Assembly (NCBI GenBank): GCA_036501845.1
Contig: DASXZO010000088.1
Span: forward strand, 1 to 12,358
Origin: JBBREP01 sp036501845
Lineage (GTDB): Bacteria > Actinomycetota > Acidimicrobiia > IMCC26256 > PALSA-610
DNA length: 12,358 nt
Reading direction: 5' to 3'
Shown piece after piece: positions 6,717 through 12,358 of this stretch. The position numbers and the translations under genes are program-made. The notes below the pieces were generated by a model that saw only the letters and a list, made by a program, of their open reading frames with translations, made no database searches and was not told the origin of the DNA. The stretch's first letter is position 1; each line of letters opens with the position of its first letter.

Positions 6717-7214
6717 TCAGACGCAGTCGGAGCAGAGCTGGCGGGCCTCGTCGGCCAGCATGTGGCGCGGGAGCACGAGGAAGCAGCTCGAGCAGACGAA
6801 CTCGCCGGGCCGGCGTGGCACGATCCGGTTGCCGACCTCGCCTCGCTCGTCGGGTTCTTCGTCCTCTTCGTCGTCCTCGAGCCGGGCCTTGGCCGTGCGC
6901 TCCCGCAACACGACGTCGAGCGCCTCCTCGACGTCGTCGGGGTGCAGCTCCTCGTCGAGGTCGATGATCTCCTCGTCGTCCTCGGTCTTGACGCTCGCCG
7001 TGGCGCCTTCCTCGTCGTCGTCCTCGTCCCCGGCGGTCACGGCTCCGGCCGCGTCGCCCTCGGCTTCGGCCTCGCCCTCGACCAGTTCGCCGTCGGCGAG
7101 CGCGTCGTCGTCGACGAGCGCGTCGTCATCGTCATCGAGGTCGGCGTCCTCGATGTCCTCGTCGAACTCCTCGTCCGGCTCGGTCTCGTCTTCTTCGTAG
7201 TCGTCGTCGCTCAT
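6717..7214 (-). CDS. DUF4193-like acidic zinc-ribbon protein
   Basis: This 165-residue protein has a very acidic N-terminal half (long Asp/Glu runs, residues 1-90), a middle helix-like segment (EEIIDLDEELHPDDVEEALDVVLRERTAKARL, roughly 82-112), another acidic run, and a C-terminal zinc ribbon. C141 and C144 (FVCSSCFLV) with C161 and C164 (LCSDCV) would bind one Zn. The C-SSCFLV signature followed by a final CxxC at the C-terminus is what I associate with DUF4193, a small actinobacterial family without established function. ATG at 7214 (MSDDDYEED) was chosen; an ATG at 7250 in frame adds 12 residues without family-like sequence. GGATGA just upstream of 7214 could serve as a weak ribosome-binding site. 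Lnt follows after 50 bp, so the gene probably heads the unit. Partners among transcription or translation proteins are possible but unproven. Confidence 0.82.
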   Translation of the reverse strand: MSDDDYEEDETEPDEEFDEDIEDADLDDDDDALVDDDALADGELVEGEAEAEGDAAGAVTAGDEDDDEEGATASVKTEDDEEIIDLDEELHPDDVEEALDVVLRERTAKARLEDDEEDEEPDERGEVGNRIVPRRPGEFVCSSCFLVLPRHMLADEARQLCSDCV

Positions 7215-7818
7215 GTCATCCGAACGCTGCTGATCGTGTCGCCCCACCATCAGGACCCGGCTGAGGGCCCCACGGAGGCGGCGGAGTATAGGACCGCCTC
7301 ACAACCGCGTCGCGCGTCCTTCCATTCCCTTTCTCCCACCAGCACAAAACGCCGGCTCAGCGCCCTGTCTGAGCGCGCCAACCTTTCACTCCTTGCTCAC
7401 GAGCATCGGGCGTGCCGCCGAGGAAGCGAATCCATAGCGGAGTGGCGAGCACGGGAGCGCAGCACGCGAGCGCAGCGAGCCCAAAGCGCTGCGAAGAAGC
7501 GCAGCGTGTGAGCGATCGGCGGGACGCCCGATGCGACAACCTCGCGCGCAACTCGAACACACACACACGGAGACGGGTTCAGGAAGAACTTCGGACCACT
7601 GGTTGGCCCAGCTGTTATTCGGTCAGCCGGGTTATCGCAGTGTTGTCTACTGGACTCCCTGAACCGGCGTCTTCGTGCGTACCCCTCCCCTTGCCATCAC
7701 CCGGTGGCTGGATACCGGTGAAGGGCGGACGTAGTACGCCAAAGATTTGCTTCGATGTCAAGCCGAAGTCCGCGACTTCACGCGCGGTTCACCTGCGGCA
7801 ACGCGCAATCGCTGCAGG
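7215..7818. other. 604-bp gap with inverted repeats, no clear gene
   Basis: No frame on either strand looks like protein: the long + strand frame (7412-7915) has low-complexity Arg/Ala/Ser composition and runs into thyX antisense. Several structures are visible: a 6-bp stem GCTCAG/CTGAGC (7355-7360 with 7369-7374); a 19-bp inverted repeat matching at 18 positions (7403-7421 with 7516-7534); inside it a 7-bp stem CGCTGCG/CGCAGCG (7487-7493 with 7500-7506); a GCGAGCGCAGCGAGC element (7466-7480); (AC)6 at 7557-7568; GGTTCAGG/CCTGAACC (7576-7583 with 7658-7665); and TCACCCGGT/ACCGGTGA (7697-7705 with 7714-7721). The part from 7567 looks less GC-rich than the genes around it. I find no tRNA, tmRNA, RNase P or SRP RNA signature. 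It could hold an unannotated RNA, the leader of the DUF4193-like gene, or old gene debris. Confidence 0.55.
7285..7290 (-). promoter_or_regulatory. Possible -10 element for the DUF4193-lnt unit
   Basis: On the leftward strand the hexamer TATACT (one mismatch to TATAAT) stands out from the GC-rich surroundings, 70 bp upstream of ATG 7214. At the usual 17-bp distance there is no good -35 match, and no TG extension precedes it. It is a tentative promoter for the leftward unit that starts with the DUF4193-like gene. Confidence 0.28.
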
Positions 7819-7840
7819 TCACGACGTCGTGATCTTTTTT
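7792..7840 (+). terminator. Tandem hairpins plus T6, + strand terminator
   Basis: On the + strand, 7792-7818 can fold into an 11-position stem (CCTGC... with ...GCAGG, one mismatch and two G-U pairs). It is followed by a second hairpin, GGTCACG-ACGT-CGTGATC (7817-7834, one G-U pair), and then six T (7835-7840). That is a good intrinsic terminator for rightward transcription, yet no + strand gene is seen upstream. The second hairpin contains the 14-bp perfect palindrome TCACGACGTCGTGA, which overlaps the thyX stop codon and last codons. For leftward thyX transcription the first stem follows the stop directly but has no T-run after it. Confidence 0.42.
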
Positions 7841-9444
7841 GACGTCTCTTGGAAATTCCTTCGCGCATCTGCAGCGCGTTCGGCAGCGAGACGCGCGAGC
7901 TCGTGCTCGGAGTGATCAACGTGTCGCATCGCCGCGGCGATCGCGTGATGTCCGGCGCGCTCCGCGATCAGCCGATGCATCGCTTGCGCGACGCGTCGAT
8001 ACGAAGGATGGCCTTGTTGTGAGCTACGAAGCTCGATGAGATGCATCGCCTCACGAGCATTCATCTGCATCACATAACGCAACCGATACGCGAGCGCGAC
8101 TGCGTACGCGGCTTCGGTCGGGAACGTTTCGACCATCGAGTCGTAGAACGCGGCCGAGCGTTGCATCGCGTCGTGGAACGTGTCGACGAGCCCCGCGTCG
8201 ACGACCGCGCTCGGCACGTCGAAACCGTGGCGCGGCGTGAGCGACTGCCACTCGATCGTGAGCATGCGGTGACGTTGCAAGTCGCGGAACGCGCCATAGT
8301 CGCCGAGAATGTCGAAGCGATACGAGGTGCGCTCGAACGCGCGGCCCGGACGGTGCCGGCGGTTCTCGCGCTCGCCCACATAGGCCTCGACGATCGCGAT
8401 CCGCTCATCAGTGGGCAAACGGCGCACGCGCTCCAGCACCTGCCATTCCGGCAGATTTGTGTGCGGGTAGCAGATCGCCGCGAGCACCTTGTCCTCGCCG
8501 TCGCGGTCGAAATCGACCAGCTCCACCTCGGCCGCCGGCGCCGGCTCGGCATCGGCGAACAGGCGCCCCACGGTCTCTTCGGTGTGCGCACGCGTGCCGG
8601 CGAGATAGTCCACCCAACGGCCGCCTCGCTCGGGCCGGTCGACCCGCGAGAGGAACGACGGGATCACCTTGCGGAGCTCGTCGAGCACCATTTCGGCGTA
8701 GGCCCGCGCCTCGGGCAACGGGTGTGCGCGCATCCGCAACACGAGCGCCTCGTACGACTGCCCGGTGCCGTAGATGCCGACGTTCGACAGCGTCGCCGCG
8801 GGCAACACACCGCGCACTGCGTCGCATGCCTTCGCCTTGATCGTCTGCTTGTAGACGAAGTCGCTGTCCGACGGTTCCTTCGGGTACGTGTCGCGCGCCC
8901 ACTCCATCAACCGCGGCAACATCGAACGGTAACGCTCGAACGTGCCGTCCATCTCGATCACGTAACGCGCACCGATCGGTGACCCGAGCACGTCCGGTGG
9001 GCGGTAATACCGGAAACGTCCGGAAAGGGTCGTGTCGTACGGGATGTAACGCGTCGACTGCTCGAGGTACGACATCAGCCGACCCCACTCGAGGATCTTC
9101 GTGAGCAAGTTCGACGACTGCTCGCACGCGAGGTGCACGCCGCCGAGCTGCGCGACCGAGTCGTCGCCATACTCGAGGAACACGCGGTCGTACAGCTGCT
9201 CGGCGCGCTTCAACCCGATCGACGCGTCGATACTCAGATCGCCGCTCACGTCGAGATCACCGACGAACTCGTCGAGAAACAAACGCCGCAAGCTCTTGTC
9301 GCTGCGCGAATAGCGCGCGAACAACGCGCCCTTCACGACCTCTGGCAGGTTGACGAGCGCGAACACGGGGCGGTCGAGGTTCGTGAAGTAGGGGCGCAGG
9401 ATCTCCTGTTCGTCCTCGCTGAACTGCTCGACCGCGTAAAACAT
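7819..9444 (-). CDS. thyX: Two-domain flavin-dependent thymidylate synthase
   Basis: ThyX converts dUMP to dTMP using methylene-tetrahydrofolate, FAD and NADPH. Single-domain enzymes are about 220-250 residues; this one has 541 and contains two ThyX-like halves. The C-terminal half (about 320-541) has the RHRx7S signature, R391-H392-R393 and S401 in QRHRMLTIEWQSLTPRHG, preceded by SYRFDILGDYGAFRDL, and the substrate-binding segment MNAREAMHLIELR with R464. The N-terminal half (about 30-260) keeps the second part of the signature, SYLEQSTRY (125-133), and a VRGVLPAAT segment (210-218), but has WGR (120-122) for RHR and Gln (GTGQS, 226-230) where the active-site Arg is expected. ATG 9444 (MFYAVEQF) was chosen; upstream frame is Arg-rich and unconvincing. 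No Shine-Dalgarno is present; TACGCT ending 9 nt before the ATG could be the -10 of a leaderless transcript. The gene stands alone between large gaps. Confidence 0.9.
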   Translation of the reverse strand: MFYAVEQFSEDEQEILRPYFTNLDRPVFALVNLPEVVKGALFARYSRSDKSLRRLFLDEFVGDLDVSGDLSIDASIGLKRAEQLYDRVFLEYGDDSVAQLGGVHLACEQSSNLLTKILEWGRLMSYLEQSTRYIPYDTTLSGRFRYYRPPDVLGSPIGARYVIEMDGTFERYRSMLPRLMEWARDTYPKEPSDSDFVYKQTIKAKACDAVRGVLPAATLSNVGIYGTGQSYEALVLRMRAHPLPEARAYAEMVLDELRKVIPSFLSRVDRPERGGRWVDYLAGTRAHTEETVGRLFADAEPAPAAEVELVDFDRDGEDKVLAAICYPHTNLPEWQVLERVRRLPTDERIAIVEAYVGERENRRHRPGRAFERTSYRFDILGDYGAFRDLQRHRMLTIEWQSLTPRHGFDVPSAVVDAGLVDTFHDAMQRSAAFYDSMVETFPTEAAYAVALAYRLRYVMQMNAREAMHLIELRSSQQGHPSYRRVAQAMHRLIAERAGHHAIAAAMRHVDHSEHELARLAAERAADARRNFQETSKKITTS

Positions 9445-9563
9445 GGGGATCGGAGCGTACCGGCGCGTTCGCGATCTGCTGCGGATGTCGCGGGTGCCTT
9501 TTGCGGGCGAACGATGCGGCGCGCCGGGCGTTGTCGCGGCGGGAGCGATGCCGGTCCGCCGGA

Positions 9564-9581
9564 CCCCACCCACCCACCGCC
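9564..9581 (-). other. G-rich tract, possible G-quadruplex
   Basis: The leftward strand reads GGCGGTGGGTGGGTGGGG here, five G-tracts of 2-4 separated by single bases. That fits a two-layer quadruplex, or three layers with one defective tract. It lies in the 227-bp gap between the DAGK-like stop and thyX, 120 bp upstream of the thyX start on the thyX sense strand. A neighbouring GGTCC-GCC-GGACC stem (9553-9565) could compete with it. Confidence 0.3.
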
Positions 9582-9633
9582 GCTCCGCTCGCTGGCGCTC
9601 GCTCCACGACGTCCGGCGGCCTCAGCCTCGCTC

Positions 9634-9656
9634 CCGCCGCTCGTGCCGAGCGACGG
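9634..9656 (-). terminator. GC-rich hairpin after the DAGK-like gene
   Basis: CCGCCGCTCG (9634-9643) can pair with CGAGCGACGG (9647-9656), nine pairs and one mismatch, around a 3-base loop. It lies 15 nt past the stop codon of the DAGK-like gene in the direction of transcription. No T-run follows. High-GC actinobacteria often have such T-poor hairpins, so it may end the helY-DAGK unit before thyX. Confidence 0.4.
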
Positions 9657-9671
9657 TCGGAGCGCATGTGC

Positions 9672-10319
9672 TCACAGCAGCAGGCGGTAGGCGTTCGATA
9701 CGACGGTGATCGACACACTCTGGACGGGGTCGAGGCGCAGTCCGTCGAGGTCGAACTGGAGTGGGGTGGGGGTGGTGAGGGTGGTGGTGTGGATGCGGCG
9801 TTGGGTGATGTTCGGGTGTGGGAGGTGGCTTCCCGTTGCGAGGCGATCTTTCATTGCTGCGCGGTGGCGGGCGGGCAGGTTGTAGAGCTGGAGTTCGGCC
9901 CAGCCGTCGCCGGGGTGGCTGCGGGGGACGAGGTCGAGGCCGTTGCGGTATTGGCCGGTGGCGACGACTGCGCAGAAGCCGTGTGTGGTGGTGCCGTCGA
10001 CGTCGATCGAGAGTGTGTGCGACCGCCAGTTGGCCTCGTCGGGTGGCGTGCCGAGGATGGCCATGTTGACCGCGATGCGCCCCTCGAGTTTCTCGTCGTC
10101 GATGCGGAGTACGTCCATGGGGACGGCCCAGTTGCGTTGGGGGTCGCCGGCGCGGAGGCCGACTGCTCTGGCGATGTCGCTGTCGGCGTTCGGGGTGAAG
10201 CGGATCAGTGTGCCGGGGTGTTGGGCCACCGCCGATGCGAGGTCGGTGTCGCCGCCGTGCACTTCGAGATCGGGCTGGGCGTCGCAGGGGGCGCCCCACT
10301 CTTTGCCCGGTGTGATCAC
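9672..10319 (-). CDS. DAGK/YegS-like protein with broken catalytic motif
   Basis: This 215-residue protein resembles the second part of the diacylglycerol kinase/YegS lipid-kinase fold. Features recognised in order: HGGDTDLASAV (21-31) where active members have GGDGTxxE; FTPNADSDIARAVGL (41-55), like the GTxNDxARxLG loop; NMAILGTPPDEANW (85-98), the start of the beta-sandwich lobe; TGQYRNGLDLVPRSHPGDG (121-139); TGSHLPHPNI (162-171); and DLDG (190-193). The Gly-Thr of GGDGT is Thr-Asp and the following Glu is Ser, and the first beta-alpha unit of the kinase domain is absent, so ATP binding and catalysis look lost. Members of this fold phosphorylate lipids; this one may instead be a binding or regulatory protein. 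The GTG start at 10319 lies 7 bp after the helicase stop, implying translational coupling. I recall short DAGK-like neighbours of helY in other Actinomycetota, but cannot verify this here. Confidence 0.78.
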   Translation of the reverse strand: MITPGKEWGAPCDAQPDLEVHGGDTDLASAVAQHPGTLIRFTPNADSDIARAVGLRAGDPQRNWAVPMDVLRIDDEKLEGRIAVNMAILGTPPDEANWRSHTLSIDVDGTTTHGFCAVVATGQYRNGLDLVPRSHPGDGWAELQLYNLPARHRAAMKDRLATGSHLPHPNITQRRIHTTTLTTPTPLQFDLDGLRLDPVQSVSITVVSNAYRLLL

Positions 10320-10326
10320 CGGGCGG

Positions 10327-12358
10327 TCATGGCGCGGCCACTTGGCTCGACGCCAGCACCACGCCGCGCAGGCAGGCGTCGGCGGCGGCGTGCGCGGCGG
10401 CTTTCGTCTCCGGATTGGGCGCGGCCTGGGCGACTTGGCGGAGGAGGTCGACCACCTGCTTCACGTTGCGCACGAAGTCGCCGCCGGTCATCTCGTCCTC
10501 GTCGAGCAGGTCGGCGAGGTCACCGCCGAGCACCCAGCCATGGATTGCCGTGGTGAAGCCCGGGTCGGGTTGGCGGGTTTCGGGCAGGCGGGCGTCGCGT
10601 TCGGCGCCGAGCAGGTCGCGCCAGATCGCGTCGACGGCGCGGCTGCGCGCCGCCACGAGCTGGTCGGGCCAGCGCCGCGGCGGCACCGGACCGTCGCTGT
10701 CGCTCCCCCGGCGCTCGTAGGCGACGCACGACGCGACCGCGGCGAGCTGTGCGGGTTCCAGGCCGTCGAGTGCACCGCGTCGCATCGCCTCGGTGATCAC
10801 GAGGTCGCCTTCGGTGTACATCCGGGCGAGCATCGTGCCCGCCTCGGTGAGCGACCAGCCGTCCACGTAGCGCCACGCCTCGAGCAGGTCGAGCACGCGG
10901 TCGAACGTGCGCGCCAAGCTGTCGCCGCGGCCGACGATCCGGCGGGTGAGACGCGCCACCTCACGCTCGAGCCGCTCGACGCTGGCCGCGGCGCGCAGGC
11001 GGTGTGTGAGCGCGGGGTCGGACGCCGCGGGGTGCTCACGCACCCGTGTTTCGAGCAGCTCGAGCGGATCCTCGAAGGCGGGGTCGCCGACTTCCGGCAG
11101 CTCGGGATCCACCTCGCGCAGCCGGGTGGCGACCTCGGCGATGAACTTCGGATTCTTCGGCTCGAACGGCCGCGGGAGCTCGACGGTGCCGAGCCGGGTC
11201 GGCCCGCCGTCGGCTGAGGCGCGCAGGTCGTCGGCACCGAGTCGCACCACCTTGCGGTGCGACGTGACTGCGAGCACCTTCGCGGCCGCGGGACGGCCGC
11301 GGTCCTGGCGCAGCACCACAACTGGCCCGGCCCAGGGCACGCGCACCACGTCGCCGGGCCGGAGGTGCTCGATGCGAGCGCCGCGCGCGGTGGCCATCGA
11401 GCGCCGTTGCCCGTCGAGCTCGGCCTGCAGCGCGCGGTACTCCTCGACGTCGCCGGGTGCCTCGGCCACGAACGCGCGCTGGCGCTCGAGCTGTTCCTGC
11501 GACCGCGCGAGCTGGCGTTCGAGCGACACGACGTCGCGGTCGGCGTGGAACTGCGCGAACGAGAGGTTGAGCAGGTGCCGCGCCGATTCCGGCGTGCAGC
11601 GGCGCACGAGGTTGACGGCCATGTTGTAGGTGGGCCGGAAGCTCGATCGCAACGCGAACGTGCGTTTCGACGCCAGGCTCGCTACCTGCTCGAACGGCAC
11701 GAACGGGCTCCAGCACACGACCGCGTAACCGATGTCGTCGATGCCGCGCCGCCCGGCCCGGCCCGCGAGCTGGGTGTACTCGCCGGGCGTGAGCGGCTCG
11801 TGGCGCTCGCCGGTGAACTTCGACAATTTCTCGATCACCACCGATCGCGCCGGCATGTTGATGCCGAGCGAGAGCGTCTCGGTGGCGAACACCGCGCGCA
11901 CCAACCCTTCTGCGAACGCCTCCTCCACCGCCTCCTTCATCGGCGGCACGAGGCCGGCGTGATGCGCCGCGATCCCGGCCTCGAAGCCGGCGAGCCACTC
12001 GTCGTAGCCGAGCACGTCGAGATCGCTGTCGGAGAGCGCTCGCACGTGGCGCTCGGCGATCCGCCGCAACTCCCGGCGGGCCGCGCTGTCGGTGAGGCGC
12101 AAGCCCTGGCGCAGGCACTGAAGCACCGCGTCGTCGCACGCGGCGCGGCTGAAGATGAAGTAGATCGCGGGGAGCAGGTCCTCCTCGTCGAGCCGATCGA
12201 CGAGCTCGGCCCGGCGTGGGCTGTACAGCGCAGGCCGGCGCCGCCCCCGCGCCCGGCGCATGGCCGGAACCCTGCGGTCGAGCCGGGCCGCCTCCGGGTT
12301 CGGTCGCGGCACTCCCCCGTCGTCGCCCACGAACGTGGGCATGAGGTGCAGGTGCTCG
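10327..12358 (-). CDS. helY: HelY-type DEAD/DExH helicase, 5' end outside window
   Basis: This is the C-terminal part (677 codons visible) of a Ski2/Mtr4-like superfamily 2 helicase; mycobacterial HelY is about 900 residues, so motifs I-III lie beyond the right edge. Numbering from the internal Met at 12342: AIYFIFSRAACD (59-70) is the motif IV region, VFATETLSLGINMPA (151-165) is motif V, and QLAGRAGRRGID (191-202) is motif VI with both arginine fingers. A coiled-coil-like insertion (about 272-315) is followed by an SH3/KOW-like beta segment (about 320-372). The C-terminal DSHCT-type helical domain (about 505-671) includes EGDLVITEAMRRGALDGLEP. The reading frame is open through the edge (codons reading EHLHL precede that Met), so the Met is not the start. 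Family members act on RNA in decay or processing; the substrate here is unknown. The DAGK-like gene follows after 7 bp. Confidence 0.92.
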   Translation of the reverse strand, partial: EHLHLMPTFVGDDGGVPRPNPEAARLDRRVPAMRRARGRRRPALYSPRRAELVDRLDEEDLLPAIYFIFSRAACDDAVLQCLRQGLRLTDSAARRELRRIAERHVRALSDSDLDVLGYDEWLAGFEAGIAAHHAGLVPPMKEAVEEAFAEGLVRAVFATETLSLGINMPARSVVIEKLSKFTGERHEPLTPGEYTQLAGRAGRRGIDDIGYAVVCWSPFVPFEQVASLASKRTFALRSSFRPTYNMAVNLVRRCTPESARHLLNLSFAQFHADRDVVSLERQLARSQEQLERQRAFVAEAPGDVEEYRALQAELDGQRRSMATARGARIEHLRPGDVVRVPWAGPVVVLRQDRGRPAAAKVLAVTSHRKVVRLGADDLRASADGGPTRLGTVELPRPFEPKNPKFIAEVATRLREVDPELPEVGDPAFEDPLELLETRVREHPAASDPALTHRLRAAASVERLEREVARLTRRIVGRGDSLARTFDRVLDLLEAWRYVDGWSLTEAGTMLARMYTEGDLVITEAMRRGALDGLEPAQLAAVASCVAYERRGSDSDGPVPPRRWPDQLVAARSRAVDAIWRDLLGAERDARLPETRQPDPGFTTAIHGWVLGGDLADLLDEDEMTGGDFVRNVKQVVDLLRQVAQAAPNPETKAAAHAAADACLRGVVLASSQVAAP

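Noticed and set aside
5251..7200. 649-residue open frame on the + strand
   Set aside because: It is the antisense of lnt and the DUF4193-like gene. Its long Ser runs are the mirror of the Asp/Glu codon runs on the other strand, and it shows no protein family features.
7557..7568. (AC)6 microsatellite as a phase-variation switch
   Set aside because: It is short and lies outside any credible gene or promoter, so slippage would have no evident effect.
7560..7680. tRNA or integron attC-like fold suggested by GGTTCAGG/CCTGAACC arms
   Set aside because: There is no cloverleaf, no T-arm GGTTCGA signature and no attC core sites at the arm ends.
7412..7915. Possible + strand protein in the gap below thyX
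   Set aside because: It starts in a low-complexity repeat, has no ribosome-binding site, runs through the T6 terminator and ends antisense to thyX. The residue pattern is not protein-like.
8041..8982. 313-residue open frame on the + strand
   Set aside because: It is antisense to thyX, whose motifs are intact on the - strand; the composition is typical of a shadow frame.
9445..9573. N-terminal extension of ThyX to 584 residues
   Set aside because: The upstream part is Arg/Ser/Pro-rich with no ThyX-like sequence; MFYAVEQF at 9444 is a natural start.
9943..11217. 424-residue open frame on the + strand
   Set aside because: It crosses two genuine leftward genes (the DAGK-like gene and the helicase) in antisense and has no recognisable motif.

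Overview
The window looks like a chromosomal stretch from a high-GC member of the Actinomycetota. The evidence is GC-rich codon use throughout, a HelY-type DEAD/DExH helicase, a DUF4193-type zinc-ribbon protein and an actinobacterial apolipoprotein N-acyltransferase. Parts of several genes resemble Acidimicrobiia proteins as I remember them, but that class assignment is inference. I see no CRISPR array, transposase, rRNA or tRNA.

Layout, left to right. Positions 1-400 have no convincing gene; they hold a strong inverted repeat and one weak leftward frame. A small lipoprotein gene (401-868) is the only confident gene on the + strand. It converges on a secreted protein of unknown function (959-1795, - strand). 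Everything further right is read leftward. From the right edge the order is: helY-like helicase (5' end outside the window), a diacylglycerol-kinase-like protein with a broken nucleotide-binding motif, a two-domain ThyX flavin-dependent thymidylate synthase, a DUF4193-like acidic zinc-ribbon protein, apolipoprotein N-acyltransferase Lnt, a three-part actinobacterial protein of unknown role, a GNAT acetyltransferase, an M3 (PepF-like) oligoendopeptidase, and the secreted orphan.

Spacing suggests three leftward transcription units: helicase + DAGK-like (7-bp gap); thyX alone (227 bp on one side, 604 bp on the other); and DUF4193-like - lnt - 206-aa protein - GNAT - M3 peptidase (gaps of 50, 209, 15 and 29 bp). 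Lnt acts in envelope lipoprotein maturation, ThyX makes dTMP, the helicase is probably in RNA metabolism, and the M3 enzyme turns over peptides. These are mostly housekeeping functions that need not act together.

Points worth a second look: a relic of a WNGT-repeat surface protein on the opposite strand in the lnt downstream gap (about 4875-5057); the non-catalytic-looking DAGK homologue coupled to helY; the complementary motif losses in the two halves of ThyX; and a structured 604-bp gap downstream of thyX, ending in a + strand hairpin plus T6 terminator with no + strand gene to explain it. I found no clear new defence or mobile system.
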